Shown: positions 53,466-62,990 of the stretch, piece by piece | How the letters are laid out: every line of letters begins with the position of its first letter | Numbering within the stretch: the first letter of the stretch is position 1 | DNA from: Longispora fulva | Lineage (GTDB): Bacteria > Actinomycetota > Actinomycetes > Mycobacteriales > Micromonosporaceae | Direction of reading: 5' to 3' | NCBI RefSeq assembly: GCF_015751905.1 | Contig: NZ_JADOUF010000001.1 | Span: forward strand, 1,302,001 to 1,366,000 | Length of the DNA: 64,000 nucleotides | Translations under genes and position numbers: made by a program | The notes under the pieces: generated by a model | What the model was told of the DNA's origin: nothing | The model's input: only the letters and a program-made list of their open reading frames with translations | Databases searched by the model: none

Positions 53466-54356
53466 ATGGACGTGGATCTGCGTCTCCTCCGGTACTTCGT
53501 CTCCGTCGCCGAGGAGCTGCACTTCACCCGGGCCGCCGAACGCCTGCACATCTCCCAGCCCGCGCTGTCCAAGCAGGTCAGGCTCCTGGAGAGCCAGTTG
53601 CGGATGAAGTTGCTCCGCCGTTCCAGTCGACACGTCGAGCTCACCGACGCCGGCCGCGCGCTGCTGCCCCAGGCCCGCCGGCTGCTCGACCAGTGGTCGC
53701 AGTCGCTCGCCGCCACCCGTGCGGCGGCCGCCGAGGAGAACCGCACCCTGCGGGTCGGTTTCGTCGCTAACGCGTGCGGCGAGCTGACGCCGCGGATCTT
53801 CCAGGAGTTCGCCCGCCGCCGGCCGGACTGGAAGGTGACCATGTCCCAGGCCGCGTGGGGCGACCCGACGTGCGGGCTGCGCGACCGCCACGTCGACGTC
53901 GCCTTCCTGCGGGTGCCCGTCCCGGCCGACGAGTGCTTCCACCAGCGGGTCCTGCTCAGCGAGCCCCGCTGGGTCGTCCTGCCGGCCGGGCACCGGCTCG
54001 CCGCCCACGCCGTGGTGCCGTTCGCGGCCCTGCTCGATGAGCCGTTCGTGGCCACCCCGGTCGAGTCCGGGGTGTGGCGCGACTTCTGGCTGGCCGTCGA
54101 GGAGCGCGCCGGGCACCCGGTCAGGATCGGCGCCGAGGTCCGTTCGTCCGACGAGTGGATGGAGGCCATCGCCAACGGCTTCGGGGTGTGCTTCACCGCC
54201 GAGTCGACGGCCCGGTTCTACACCCGCCCCGGGGTGGTCTACCGCCCGGTGGACCGGATCTCCCCGACCCGGGTGGCGCTGGCGTGGCACCGCGACGACC
54301 GACGCCGGATCGTCGCCGATTTCGTGGCCGTCTGCACGGCCGTCGCCGAGGGATAG
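53466..54356 (+). CDS. LysR-family transcriptional regulator
   Basis: A 296-residue protein with the LysR HTH (about 1-62: LLRYFVSVAEELHFTRAAERLHISQPALSKQVRLLE) and a periplasmic-binding-like effector domain (about 92-290). The upstream region 53400-53465 is AT-rich for this genome and likely holds divergent promoters. PLD-family gene follows after 10 nt. The effector is unknown. Confidence 0.92.
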   Translation: MDVDLRLLRYFVSVAEELHFTRAAERLHISQPALSKQVRLLESQLRMKLLRRSSRHVELTDAGRALLPQARRLLDQWSQSLAATRAAAAEENRTLRVGFVANACGELTPRIFQEFARRRPDWKVTMSQAAWGDPTCGLRDRHVDVAFLRVPVPADECFHQRVLLSEPRWVVLPAGHRLAAHAVVPFAALLDEPFVATPVESGVWRDFWLAVEERAGHPVRIGAEVRSSDEWMEAIANGFGVCFTAESTARFYTRPGVVYRPVDRISPTRVALAWHRDDRRRIVADFVAVCTAVAEG

Positions 54357-54366
54357 GAGTACGTCC

Positions 54367-55470
54367 ATGGGGGTAGACCTGGGTGGCGTCGAGTTCTACA
54401 CCGGACCGACCGTGCTCGGCGGTCCGGACGACCTGGAGGCCGTCGTGCTGGACTTCATCGGCGGCGCGAAGAAGGTGCTGCTCATCGCCGTGCAGGCGCT
54501 GGACTCCCGCCCGGTGGCCGAGGCGATCCTGACCGCGAAGTCCGCCGGGGTCCGGATCCAGCTGATCCTGGAGGGCAACTACCTCACCGAGGACGAGGCG
54601 GTCGACAAGCCGTGGGAGCCGGGCGGGGCCAACGAGGTCAACCGCACGATCCACGCCGCCCTGCTGCGGGCCAGGGTCGACATCATCACCGACCTGAACC
54701 CGGAGCTGTTCCACCAGAAGTTCATGGTCCGCGATCCGGGCCTGCCGTCGGCGGCCGTGCTCACCGGGTCGGCGAACTTCACCCTGACCGACACCGGTGC
54801 CAACCCGCCGGCCGGGACCGGGGGCAAGAAGGGCAACAACCTCAACCACATCGTGGTACTGCGCGGCACGCGCATCACCAGCCCCTACGTCACCGAGTTC
54901 GCCAGCCTGCGCTCCGGCACCTTCGGGGAGCTCAACCAGCGGGTCGAGCCACGTCCCCTCGAGGTGCGGCTCGGCGGCATCCGGGTCAAACCGCTGTTCG
55001 CCCCGCAACAGGGCCCCGAGATGGAGATCATGAAGCAGATGCTCAAGTCGCAGTCGAGCGTGGACTTCGCGATGTTCACCTTCGCCCGGTCCTCCGGCAT
55101 CGACGACACGATGATCCGGCTGGTCGACTCGCTGACCCGGGTCCGAGGGGTCCTCGACCGGGGCCAGGGCGGGCAGAAGTGGGCGGCCACCCCGGACCTG
55201 AAGGCCGCCGGGGTCCGGCTGTTCGAGAACAAGCCCGGCACCGGGGTCCGCAAGGTGCACCACAAGCTGATGGTGGTCGACGAGCGGCTGACCATCGCCG
55301 GCAGTTTCAACTTCACCGCCCCGGGCGCGACGCTCAACGACGAGAACATCATCGTGCTCGGCGACCTGGAGGAGACCGACCCGGTGGCGGAGGGCCGGCA
55401 GCGCCAGGTCGCGGCGTTCGCCCTCGCCGAGATCGACCGGATCGTCAACGACCTGGGCAGGCCACTCTGA
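54367..55470 (+). CDS. Phospholipase D-family protein with two HKD motifs
   Basis: A 367-residue protein carrying two PLD motifs, HQKFMVRD...TGSANFT (about 118-137) and HHKLMVVDE...AGSFNFT (about 299-318), which would form one active site. No signal peptide is visible. The family includes nucleases and phospholipid-acting enzymes; I cannot choose. It is 10 nt from the LysR stop and co-transcribed with it. A hairpin follows. Confidence 0.88.
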   Translation: MGVDLGGVEFYTGPTVLGGPDDLEAVVLDFIGGAKKVLLIAVQALDSRPVAEAILTAKSAGVRIQLILEGNYLTEDEAVDKPWEPGGANEVNRTIHAALLRARVDIITDLNPELFHQKFMVRDPGLPSAAVLTGSANFTLTDTGANPPAGTGGKKGNNLNHIVVLRGTRITSPYVTEFASLRSGTFGELNQRVEPRPLEVRLGGIRVKPLFAPQQGPEMEIMKQMLKSQSSVDFAMFTFARSSGIDDTMIRLVDSLTRVRGVLDRGQGGQKWAATPDLKAAGVRLFENKPGTGVRKVHHKLMVVDERLTIAGSFNFTAPGATLNDENIIVLGDLEETDPVAEGRQRQVAAFALAEIDRIVNDLGRPL

Positions 55471-55500
55471 GGCCGGCGGCGGCCCGCCGGGACAGCGGGA

Positions 55501-55531
55501 CGCCCGGCGGCCCCCGTGGGGTCGCCGGGCG
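55501..55531. terminator. Terminator between PLD gene and lipoprotein gene
   Basis: A 9-bp stem (55501-55509 with 55523-55531) with inner C/G pairs, between two convergent genes. Confidence 0.65.
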
Positions 55532-55550
55532 CTCCGGTCGGTGCTGCGGG

Positions 55551-55949
55551 TCAGCAGTTCGTGATCATCCAGGCCCCGAACCGGCCGGCCACCGCCTGGT
55601 TCTCCGGCTTCGTCAGCCAGTCGGTGGCGCCCGGCTCGCCGTTGAGGATCGCCAGGTGACCCACGACGAACTGGTGCACGTCCGTCTTGATGTCGGCCGG
55701 CGCCCCGTCGTCGAGCGTCTTGAGATCCTTGCGGAGCTGGTCGAGGTCTGTCTTGTTCGTCCCGTTCATGTAGGGCGTCGCCGCCCGGAGGGTGACGGAG
55801 GCGAGCAGGTCGCAGAACTGCCGGTTCACGGTGGCCTTGCTCGGCGAGACCGAGGCCGGGGTTCCGGTGGCCCCCTCGCCCGGCGGCGTGCACGCGGCGA
55901 GGGCGAGCGGGAACGCCGCGAGGACGGCGACGACCGCGAGACGCTTCAT
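55551..55949 (-). CDS. Small lipoprotein, paralogue of downstream neighbour
   Basis: 132 residues with signal peptide and lipobox LAAC (Cys20). The mature part has FCDLL early, APADIKTDV in the middle and ends in NC, the same frame of features as the 164-residue lipoprotein just upstream on the same strand. The terminal Cys and the FC Cys may form a disulphide. Unknown function. Confidence 0.75.
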   Translation of the reverse strand: MKRLAVVAVLAAFPLALAACTPPGEGATGTPASVSPSKATVNRQFCDLLASVTLRAATPYMNGTNKTDLDQLRKDLKTLDDGAPADIKTDVHQFVVGHLAILNGEPGATDWLTKPENQAVAGRFGAWMITNC

Positions 55950-55962
55950 GATCCGGTACTCC

Positions 55963-56457
55963 TTAGCAGTTGTGGGCGTACCAGAAGGCGGTGTGCGACA
56001 GCGCGGCCTCCACGTCCTTGCCGTCGGAGCGCTCGTAGGCGCCCGGCTTCTCGTCGATCAGGTCGATGTCGAGGGTCACGATCACCTGCATGTCCTGGCG
56101 GATGTCCGCCGGGGCGGCGTCGGCGATCGCCTGGAACGCCTTCTTGGCCTTGGCCTTCTCGACGCCGACCACGGCGGGGTTGCCGGTCAGGGCGACGGTC
56201 CGCAGCTTCTCCTGGTCGGCCTCGTACAGCTTGCAGAAGTCGCCCACCGGGACGGCGGTGACCCCGGCGGTCGGCCGCGCGCTCGGGCCGGCGGTGCTGG
56301 CCGCGCCCTTGCTGGTCGCCTCCGGGGCGGCCGAGCCGGACTGGCCGTCACTCGGAGCGGGTGACTGGACCGGAAGCTCACAGGCAGTGAGCGACCAGCC
56401 CAGCGCGAGGAGCCCGGTCGTGGCCGCCAGCATCCTCCGACGAGTTCCTGTGGACAT
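55963..56457 (-). CDS. Small lipoprotein, paralogue of neighbour
   Basis: 164 residues: signal peptide with lipobox LTAC (Cys26), a Ser/Ala/Pro-rich linker (about 30-70), then FCKLY, APADIRQDM and a final NC. Its gene is 13 nt from the next lipoprotein, so they form an operon. The pair seems to be a tandem duplication. Unknown function; cell-envelope location expected. Confidence 0.75.
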   Translation of the reverse strand: MSTGTRRRMLAATTGLLALGWSLTACELPVQSPAPSDGQSGSAAPEATSKGAASTAGPSARPTAGVTAVPVGDFCKLYEADQEKLRTVALTGNPAVVGVEKAKAKKAFQAIADAAPADIRQDMQVIVTLDIDLIDEKPGAYERSDGKDVEAALSHTAFWYAHNC

Positions 56458-56647
56458 TCTTTCCTCCGGTTTGGTGTCGACAACCGGTCACGGGACCGGT
56501 GATGTCGGGGGTGCCGCCGTACGCTTCCCGCATTGCGGCAAATGCCGTTGAACTTGCACTTAGTCGGGTCATACGCTGAGATGCGCATCGGCCCGTGGGA
56601 GAGAGCATCACCGCACTCGCTCAACGTTCGCTCAAGGTGGTGAGGCT

Positions 56648-59479
56648 GTGGCGGGATCCGAGTCCGTGGACTTCCGGGTGCTCGGGCCGATCGAGGCCCT
56701 GGCGGGAGGCGAGCCGGTGCGTCTGGGGGGTCCCCGGCCGCGTTCCGTCCTCGGTGTCCTGTTGGTGCACGCCGGGCAGGCCGTGCCCGTCGAGCACCTG
56801 ATCGACCAGTTATGGGGCGACGCCCCGCCGGCCAGCGTCCTGCACGCGCTGCACGTGCACATCTCGTCCCTGCGCAAGGTGCTCGGCGAGCGGCTGGTCA
56901 CGGTCGCCTCCGGGTACATGCTCGACGCGGCCCCCGACGAGGTCGACGCCGGCCGGTTCGAGGCCCTCGTCGCCCGGGGCAGGGAACTGCTCGCCACCCA
57001 CCCGGCCCGGGCCGCCGAGGACCTCGCGGCGGCGCTCGCCCTGTGGAAGGGCGAGCCCTACGCCGGCATCCCGGCCGGCCCCGACGTCGAGGCCGCCCGG
57101 CTCCGGCTCGCCGAACTGCGGCTGTCGGCGTGGGAGGACCGGGTGTCCGCGGACCTGTCCCTCGGCCGGCACGCCCCGGTCGCCGCAGAGCTGGCCGGCG
57201 TCGTCCTCGCGTACCCGACCCGCGACCGGCTCGTCCGGGCCCACCTGCTCGCGCTGTACCGGTGCGGCCGGATCGCCGACGCCCAGGCGGCGTACGCGGC
57301 GCTGACCGGAGTGCTGGAGGCCGAGCTGGGCGTCGAACCCGGCGAGGAGGTCGCGGCGCTCGCCCGGGCCATCGACCGCCGGGACCCGACCCTCGACCCG
57401 CCCTCGACGATCCCCGTGCCGGCCAGCCGGTTCATCGGCCGCCGGCGGGAGCTCGAACAGCTCGCCGACCAGCTCGGCGCGTCCCGGCTGCTGACCGTGA
57501 CCGGCCCGGGCGGGGCCGGCAAGACCAGACTCGCCCTGGAACTGGCCCGCGACACGGCGGCCGACTACCCCGACGGCGCGTTCGTCGTCGAGCTGGCGGC
57601 CCTGCCCGCCGGCACCCCCGTCGCCGCCGTGGTCGCCGCGGCCGTCAACGTGTGGGAACGCACCTCAGAGCCCATCCTGCGCAGCCTCGTCACCCGGCTG
57701 CACAGCGCCAGGGTGCTCCTGGTCCTGGACAACTGCGAGCACGTCGTCGACAGCTGCGCGGAGGTCGTCGACACCCTGCTCCGCGAGTGCGTGGGCGTGC
57801 GCGTCGTCGCCACCAGCCGTGAACCGCTCGGCGTGCCCGGCGAGCTGGTCCGACCCCTGGCCGGCCTGACCATCCCGGCCGAGGACGCCCCCGGCGCCGT
57901 GGCCGCCCGGGCCGAGTCGGTCCGGCTGCTCGCCGACCGGGGCGCCGCCGCCCGGCCCGGGTTCGCCGTCACGGCCGCCAACATCGCCACCGCCCGCCGG
58001 CTCACCCGCCGGCTCGACGGCCTGCCCCTGGCGATCGAGCTGGCGGCGGCCCAGCTGCGCACCCTGTCCCTCGACGAGGTCGCCGAACACCTCGGCCGCC
58101 GGCTCGACCTGGCCGACCGCCGGTCGCGGACCACCCCGGACCGGCACCGCACGATGCGCGCCGCCATCGACTGGAGCTACCAGCTCCTCGAACCCGACGA
58201 GCAGGCACTGTTCCGCGGGCTCGCCGTCTTCGTCGACGGCTGTGTCGCCGAGGCCGCCGAGACCGTGACCGGGATGGGGCACGACGTGCTCGCCCGGCTC
58301 GTCGACCAGTCCGTGGTGGTCGCCGAGCAGCACACCGACGGCACCCGGTACCGGGTGCTGGAGCTGGTCCGCGAGTACGCGACGGAGCAGTTGGCGCTGT
58401 CGGGGGAGGCCCCGGAGCTGCGGCGCCGGCACGCGCGGTGGTACGCGGACTTCGCCGAGCAGTCCTACCAGGCCAAGACCGCCGCCCCCCGGCTGCGGAT
58501 GGTCCGGGCGGAGGTGCCCAACTTCCGCGCCGCCGTGCGCTGGTGCTTCGGCGAGGGCGGCGAGCCGGAGACCGCCGTCCAGATCGGCGCGTCCATGTGG
58601 TGGTACTGGAGCGACCACGGCATGAGCGTCGAGGCCCTCGGCTGGATCCGCCGGGTGCTCGACGATCCGGCGGTGTCACTGTCCCCTGAGGTGTACGTCC
58701 GGGCGACCCGCGCGGCGTCCGCCCTGGTCCGGGGCTCGGGCGACCTCGAACTGGCCCGGCTGTGGGGCGAGCAGTCCCTGGCGGCCTGCCGGGAACTCGG
58801 GGACGGCCAGGCGCTGCAGAGCGCGCTGAACGGCCTGGCGTTCACAGCCCTGGCCCAGGCGGACTACGCCGCGGCGGAACGGTTCGCGCTCGAGTGCAGG
58901 GCCGCGTGCGAGGAGGCCGGGAACAAGTACCGGGCGATCGTGTCCGGCACCCCGCTCGGCCTCGCGCTGTGCGGGCAGGGCCGGTGGGAGGAGGCCGGGG
59001 CGCTGTTCGCCGAGATCCGGGAGTGGTGCGGGGGAGCCGGCGCGCAACCTGTGGGCACGGCCGCCGCGACCAGCAACCTGGCCATGGTGCGCCGCCAGCT
59101 CGGCGACATCGAGGGCGCGCGGGAACTGTACCGCGAGAGCCTCGCCGAGTACTTCGACCTGGGCCTGGCCACCGGACAGATGGAGGTCCTCGACGGGCTC
59201 GCCGGCATCGCGTGCGCGGAGGGCCGCCACGCCCGGGCCCTGCGGCTGCTGACGGTCACCGACCGCGAGTGGGACCGGTTCGGGGTGATGGAGATGACCA
59301 ACCACCATAGGCTCGCCGACCGGGCCGCCACCCGGGCCGCCGCCGGCGCGGCGCTCGGGGCCAGGGCGGCCCAGATCGCCGACGCCGTGCGGGGACTGAG
59401 CCTGGCGGCCGTCGTGGCCGACGTCCTTGCGGAGGAGGACGCGCCGGGGCCGGCCGCGAAGGTCGCCGCGGGCCGCTGA
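56648..59479 (+). CDS. SARP/AfsR-type regulator with BTAD and NB-ARC domains, TTA codon
   Basis: GTG at 56648; 943 residues. N-terminal OmpR-like winged helix (about 8-95, DFRVLGPIEAL), bacterial transcriptional activation domain (about 100-250), NB-ARC ATPase with Walker A GPGGAGKT (about 285-292) and LVLDNCEH, then a helical/TPR-like C-terminal region. Leu55 is encoded by TTA (56810-56812), so translation may depend on the bldA tRNA. SARPs activate secondary-metabolite genes. It is 24 kb from the PKS locus, so regulation of that locus is possible but not shown. Confidence 0.92.
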   Translation: MAGSESVDFRVLGPIEALAGGEPVRLGGPRPRSVLGVLLVHAGQAVPVEHLIDQLWGDAPPASVLHALHVHISSLRKVLGERLVTVASGYMLDAAPDEVDAGRFEALVARGRELLATHPARAAEDLAAALALWKGEPYAGIPAGPDVEAARLRLAELRLSAWEDRVSADLSLGRHAPVAAELAGVVLAYPTRDRLVRAHLLALYRCGRIADAQAAYAALTGVLEAELGVEPGEEVAALARAIDRRDPTLDPPSTIPVPASRFIGRRRELEQLADQLGASRLLTVTGPGGAGKTRLALELARDTAADYPDGAFVVELAALPAGTPVAAVVAAAVNVWERTSEPILRSLVTRLHSARVLLVLDNCEHVVDSCAEVVDTLLRECVGVRVVATSREPLGVPGELVRPLAGLTIPAEDAPGAVAARAESVRLLADRGAAARPGFAVTAANIATARRLTRRLDGLPLAIELAAAQLRTLSLDEVAEHLGRRLDLADRRSRTTPDRHRTMRAAIDWSYQLLEPDEQALFRGLAVFVDGCVAEAAETVTGMGHDVLARLVDQSVVVAEQHTDGTRYRVLELVREYATEQLALSGEAPELRRRHARWYADFAEQSYQAKTAAPRLRMVRAEVPNFRAAVRWCFGEGGEPETAVQIGASMWWYWSDHGMSVEALGWIRRVLDDPAVSLSPEVYVRATRAASALVRGSGDLELARLWGEQSLAACRELGDGQALQSALNGLAFTALAQADYAAAERFALECRAACEEAGNKYRAIVSGTPLGLALCGQGRWEEAGALFAEIREWCGGAGAQPVGTAAATSNLAMVRRQLGDIEGARELYRESLAEYFDLGLATGQMEVLDGLAGIACAEGRHARALRLLTVTDREWDRFGVMEMTNHHRLADRAATRAAAGAALGARAAQIADAVRGLSLAAVVADVLAEEDAPGPAAKVAAGR

Positions 59480-59590
59480 CCGCGGCTGCCCCGGCGGGGA
59501 TCACCCCGGCCGGCGCCACGGGCCCGCCGGGCACCCGGGACCGGCCGGGCGGACGCGGAGTGCCGTGCCGCGGCGTACCCGGAAAAGGGC

Positions 59591-60091
59591 TTAGGCGGTG
59601 GAGCGGCCGAACAGGACGAGCGCCCAGGTCAGGCACCCGAACGCCGCGCTGGACACCACGGCCCGCACCACGTTCCACCCCACCCACGTCGCCTCGAACC
59701 GGGCCCGCACCGCCGCCAGGTCCGCGATCGCGCCCGGCTTCCCGGCCGCGTCCAGCGCGTTGTTCAACGGCACGTTCACCGCCGAGGTGATGACGAACAT
59801 GACCAGGTAGAGCACGAACGCCGCGACCAGCCACGGCAGCACGGTCCGGCCGGCGGCCCGCAGGTGCAGCACGGCCGCCAGGGCGGTGAGCAGCAGTGCG
59901 CCCACGAAGCAGAGCATGAACCAGCCATTGATGATGGCCACGTTGATCCGCTGCATGGTGTCGACGAAGCTGCGGTCCTCCACCTGGCGCAGGCCGGGCA
60001 TCACGGCGACGGAGAAGGAGTAGAAGAGGCCGGCGATGAGGCCGGTGGTCACAGTGGCCGCGATCAGGACGGCGCCTCGGATCAGGTTCAT
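59591..60091 (-). CDS. DUF1772 membrane protein
   Basis: A 166-residue membrane protein with four likely spans and the DUF1772 pattern (GLIAGLFYSFSVAVMPGL; VPLNNAL; WVGWNVVRAVVSS). It is divergent from the AraC gene at 60173 with 81 nt between, a typical regulator-target pair. Function unknown. Confidence 0.85.
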   Translation of the reverse strand: MNLIRGAVLIAATVTTGLIAGLFYSFSVAVMPGLRQVEDRSFVDTMQRINVAIINGWFMLCFVGALLLTALAAVLHLRAAGRTVLPWLVAAFVLYLVMFVITSAVNVPLNNALDAAGKPGAIADLAAVRARFEATWVGWNVVRAVVSSAAFGCLTWALVLFGRSTA

Positions 60092-60172
60092 GGTCCCAGT
60101 CAACCTGATCTTGGTGGACCCGGCCATCGCCGAGAGGCGCGCGGGCATACGCGCGCGTCTACGCTGGACCGC

Positions 60173-61111
60173 ATGGACGCACTCACCGGGCTCCTCGACG
60201 GGCCCCGGGCCCGGGGAGCGTTCCTGCTCCGCTCCGTTCTGGACCCCCCGTGGTCGGTCCGGGTCGAGGACCGCGCGCCCCTGACGGTGGTCGCCATGGT
60301 GCGCGGCACCGCGTGGATCGTGCCGGAGGGCGGCGCGCCGGTCCGGCTCGGGCCGGGCGACGTCGCCGTCACCCGTGGCCCCGATCCGTACACCGTCGCC
60401 GACGACCCCGGCACCCCGCCGCAGGTCGTGATCCACCCCGGGCAGCGCTGCGCCACCCCCGACGGGGTCGACCTCGCCCAGGCGATGCACCTGGGCGTGC
60501 GGACCTGGGGGAACAGTCCGGACGGGGCGGCGGTGATGCTCACCGGGACGTACCAACTCGACGGGGCGGTCAGCCGGCGGCTGCTCGACGCGCTCCCGAC
60601 CCTGCTCGTGCTGGCGGACGACGCCTGGGACTGTCCCGTGGTCCCGCTGCTGGCCGCCGAGATCGTCAAGGACGAACCCGGCCAGGAGGCCGTCCTCGAC
60701 CGGCTGCTGGACCTGCTGCTGATCGCCGTGCTGCGCGCCTGGTTCTCCCGACCGGAGGCCGCGGCCCCCGCCTGGTACCGGGCGCTCGGCGACCCGGTCG
60801 TCGGCCGCGCCCTACGCATGCTGCACAACAACCCGGCCCACCCGTGGACGGTCGCCGGCCTGGCGTCGGAGACCGGGCTGTCCCGGGCGGCGCTGGCCCG
60901 ACGGTTCACGGACCTGGTCGGGGAGCCGCCGATGGCGTTCCTCACCGGGTGGCGGCTCGCCCTGGCCGCCGACCTGCTCCGGGAGCCGGAGGTCACCGTC
61001 GGGGCGGTGGCCCGGCAGGTCGGGTACGGGAGCGCGTTCGCGCTCAGCACGGCCTTCAAGCGGGTGCACGGGGTGAGCCCACAGCAGCATCGGGCGGGCG
61101 TGCCGGGCTAG
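60173..61111 (+). CDS. AraC-family regulator (cupin_6 type)
   Basis: 312 residues: N-terminal cupin-like ligand domain (about 1-170, VVAMVRGTAWIVP, LGPGDVAVTRGP) and a C-terminal AraC HTH (about 210-305, WTVAGLASETGLSRAALARRFTDLVGEPP; VGYGSAFALSTAFKRVHG). It has the usual domain order, unlike AraC-1 and AraC-2. Probably controls the divergent DUF1772 gene. Confidence 0.9.
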   Translation: MDALTGLLDGPRARGAFLLRSVLDPPWSVRVEDRAPLTVVAMVRGTAWIVPEGGAPVRLGPGDVAVTRGPDPYTVADDPGTPPQVVIHPGQRCATPDGVDLAQAMHLGVRTWGNSPDGAAVMLTGTYQLDGAVSRRLLDALPTLLVLADDAWDCPVVPLLAAEIVKDEPGQEAVLDRLLDLLLIAVLRAWFSRPEAAAPAWYRALGDPVVGRALRMLHNNPAHPWTVAGLASETGLSRAALARRFTDLVGEPPMAFLTGWRLALAADLLREPEVTVGAVARQVGYGSAFALSTAFKRVHGVSPQQHRAGVPG

Positions 61112-62490
61112 GGTGCCTCGGACCCGGCCAGTTCCGGGGACAGGGCACCCTCCGGCGGGACGGCGCGCTGCTCGGGGACAGCCGGCTCCTCCAGCGGCAG
61201 CGGACTGCACGCCGCGGCCGCCCAGACAGCGGCGCTCGCGCAGGCCGCCAGCACCACGAGCAGCATGACCCGGTCCATCGACGTGATGATCCACCAGTTC
61301 AGGTCGATCGGCGTGACCACGTAGGTCACCATCAGGCTGGAGACGTAGGCCGCGACCACGAGCCACAGCCACACGTCGGAGCCGAGGCCGAGCCTCTCGC
61401 GCCGTCGGCGCAGCAGGAGCCCGCCGAGGACGGCCACCGCCAGGCCGAGGACTGCGTACAGGCCGGCCTCGTGCCACATGGCGGCCAGCGTCGTGCCGAA
61501 CCGGTGCACCGCGTCGTGGCCCCGCAGGGTGTCCACCCGGAAGTGCACGTCCCCGACGGCGCCGACATGGTGGGCGATCGTGGACCACACCTGCCCCGCC
61601 GCGAACGGCAACCAGACCACCCAGGCCCGGCGCAGGTTGCGGCGTTCCCGGACCGTCACGACCAGCGCCACGATGCCGGCGGCGACGTAGCCCTCGTTCT
61701 TGCTGAGCGCCGCCGCGGCCAGCATCAGCAGCGGCAGGGCCGGCTGGGCGAACGGTTTGCGGCCGAACAGCAACAGGAGCGCCGCGCCGACGACGCTGGT
61801 CGCCCACAGCGCGTCGGCCATCCCGCCCACGACCGTGTAGGGCGCGGTGCTCCACGCGGCGAGGCCGACCCCGACGGCCGCGGTCCGGGAGACGACGACC
61901 GGCGCCTGCTCGGTGATCCGCCGGACGGCGTAGACGAGGCACGCGATCGCGGAGAACGACAAGGCGGCGGAGGCGAACTGCGCGTCCCACACGTTCGCGC
62001 CCGGCAGCACCCCCCACACCACGGAGGTGGTCGCCGACGTCAACGGCGGGTAGTCGGTGTGCGAGAAGGCGGTCACGGCCGGGTTGCCCATCGCCGCGCG
62101 GGCGAAGTCGCCGCCCCAGGAGAAGTAACCGGCGTGCAGCCACCAGATCGAGTGCGAGTCCCACAGGATCGGCGGCGCGAGGACCTCCAGGAACATGGGC
62201 GTGAGCGGCAGGAACAGCCAGCGGGCCTCGGCCCACGTGCCCCCCGGCAGCGGCGCGACCGTCCGGCGGACCAGCAGCACGCCCGCCACCGCCCACTGGG
62301 CGAGGAACAGCCCGGCCGACCAGGCGAGCAGGGGGCCGCCGGTGGCCAGCATGAGAATCGTGCCGAGGGCCGCGGTGACCCCGGTGATCAGAGGCGCGGC
62401 CACGGTGGCCGTCAGAGCGTTGCGGGTCAGGGCGTAGCCGAGGGGGATTCCTGGGGCGAATACCGCGAGGATCGCGAGGAACGGGGTCAT
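61108..62490 (-). CDS. Polytopic membrane protein, possible GT-C-type glycosyltransferase
   Basis: A 460-residue protein with about eleven membrane spans. The extracytoplasmic loop WDSHSIWWLHAGYF and the later LSKNEGYVA segment resemble GT-C glycosyltransferases that use lipid-linked sugars. A conserved Asp in WDSH would be catalytic. Substrate unknown. It overlaps the AraC 3' end by 4 nt and follows the 119-residue gene by 7 nt in an operon. Confidence 0.65.
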   Translation of the reverse strand: MTPFLAILAVFAPGIPLGYALTRNALTATVAAPLITGVTAALGTILMLATGGPLLAWSAGLFLAQWAVAGVLLVRRTVAPLPGGTWAEARWLFLPLTPMFLEVLAPPILWDSHSIWWLHAGYFSWGGDFARAAMGNPAVTAFSHTDYPPLTSATTSVVWGVLPGANVWDAQFASAALSFSAIACLVYAVRRITEQAPVVVSRTAAVGVGLAAWSTAPYTVVGGMADALWATSVVGAALLLLFGRKPFAQPALPLLMLAAAALSKNEGYVAAGIVALVVTVRERRNLRRAWVVWLPFAAGQVWSTIAHHVGAVGDVHFRVDTLRGHDAVHRFGTTLAAMWHEAGLYAVLGLAVAVLGGLLLRRRRERLGLGSDVWLWLVVAAYVSSLMVTYVVTPIDLNWWIITSMDRVMLLVVLAACASAAVWAAAACSPLPLEEPAVPEQRAVPPEGALSPELAGSEAP

Positions 62491-62497
62491 GGCCGGA

Positions 62498-62857
62498 TCA
62501 CCTCTGCCGTTCGATGGTCAGGCGGAGGTTCCCGGTGTTCAGGGAGACGGTGTAGTCGGTGGTCTCGCCGGGCCGCACGACGTAGGAGCCCTCCAGCATC
62601 GCGATCTCCACGAGCCGCTGGGTCCAGTAGGGGCTGTCGACGGAGGTGGCCAGGGTGACCCGGCTGCCGCTGGGCACGCCGCTGGCGAATTGCGAGCGCA
62701 CCTTGACGAACTCGGTGTGCCACGGGTTGTTCGCGTTCGCCGGACGGACCCGCCCGGCGGCCTGACCGGCCGTGCGGACCGCGCCGACGGCGGCAGTGCC
62801 GAGGAGAACCAGCGCTAGGGCGACGACGAGCACCCGGGCCGCGGAGTGGAGACGCAC
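62498..62857 (-). CDS. Small exported or membrane-anchored protein, unknown
   Basis: GTG at 62857; 119 residues with one N-terminal hydrophobic segment (VLVVALALVLLGTAAVGAV) and a short beta-rich mature part (GSRVTLATSV, YTVSLNTGNLRLTIE). Co-transcribed with the polytopic membrane protein; probably its accessory factor. Confidence 0.65.
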   Translation of the reverse strand: MRLHSAARVLVVALALVLLGTAAVGAVRTAGQAAGRVRPANANNPWHTEFVKVRSQFASGVPSGSRVTLATSVDSPYWTQRLVEIAMLEGSYVVRPGETTDYTVSLNTGNLRLTIERQR

Positions 62858-62990
62858 AGCCTTCTTCTCTCATTGGATATGACGCAGCCCGCAGAGTTCG
62901 GTGCATCGGTACCCGCAGAGTCTATAAAATTTCCGTCCATCGCTATGTCCCTACCGCCCCGGGCGCCGACCGTTGGCGGGAGGAATCCGG

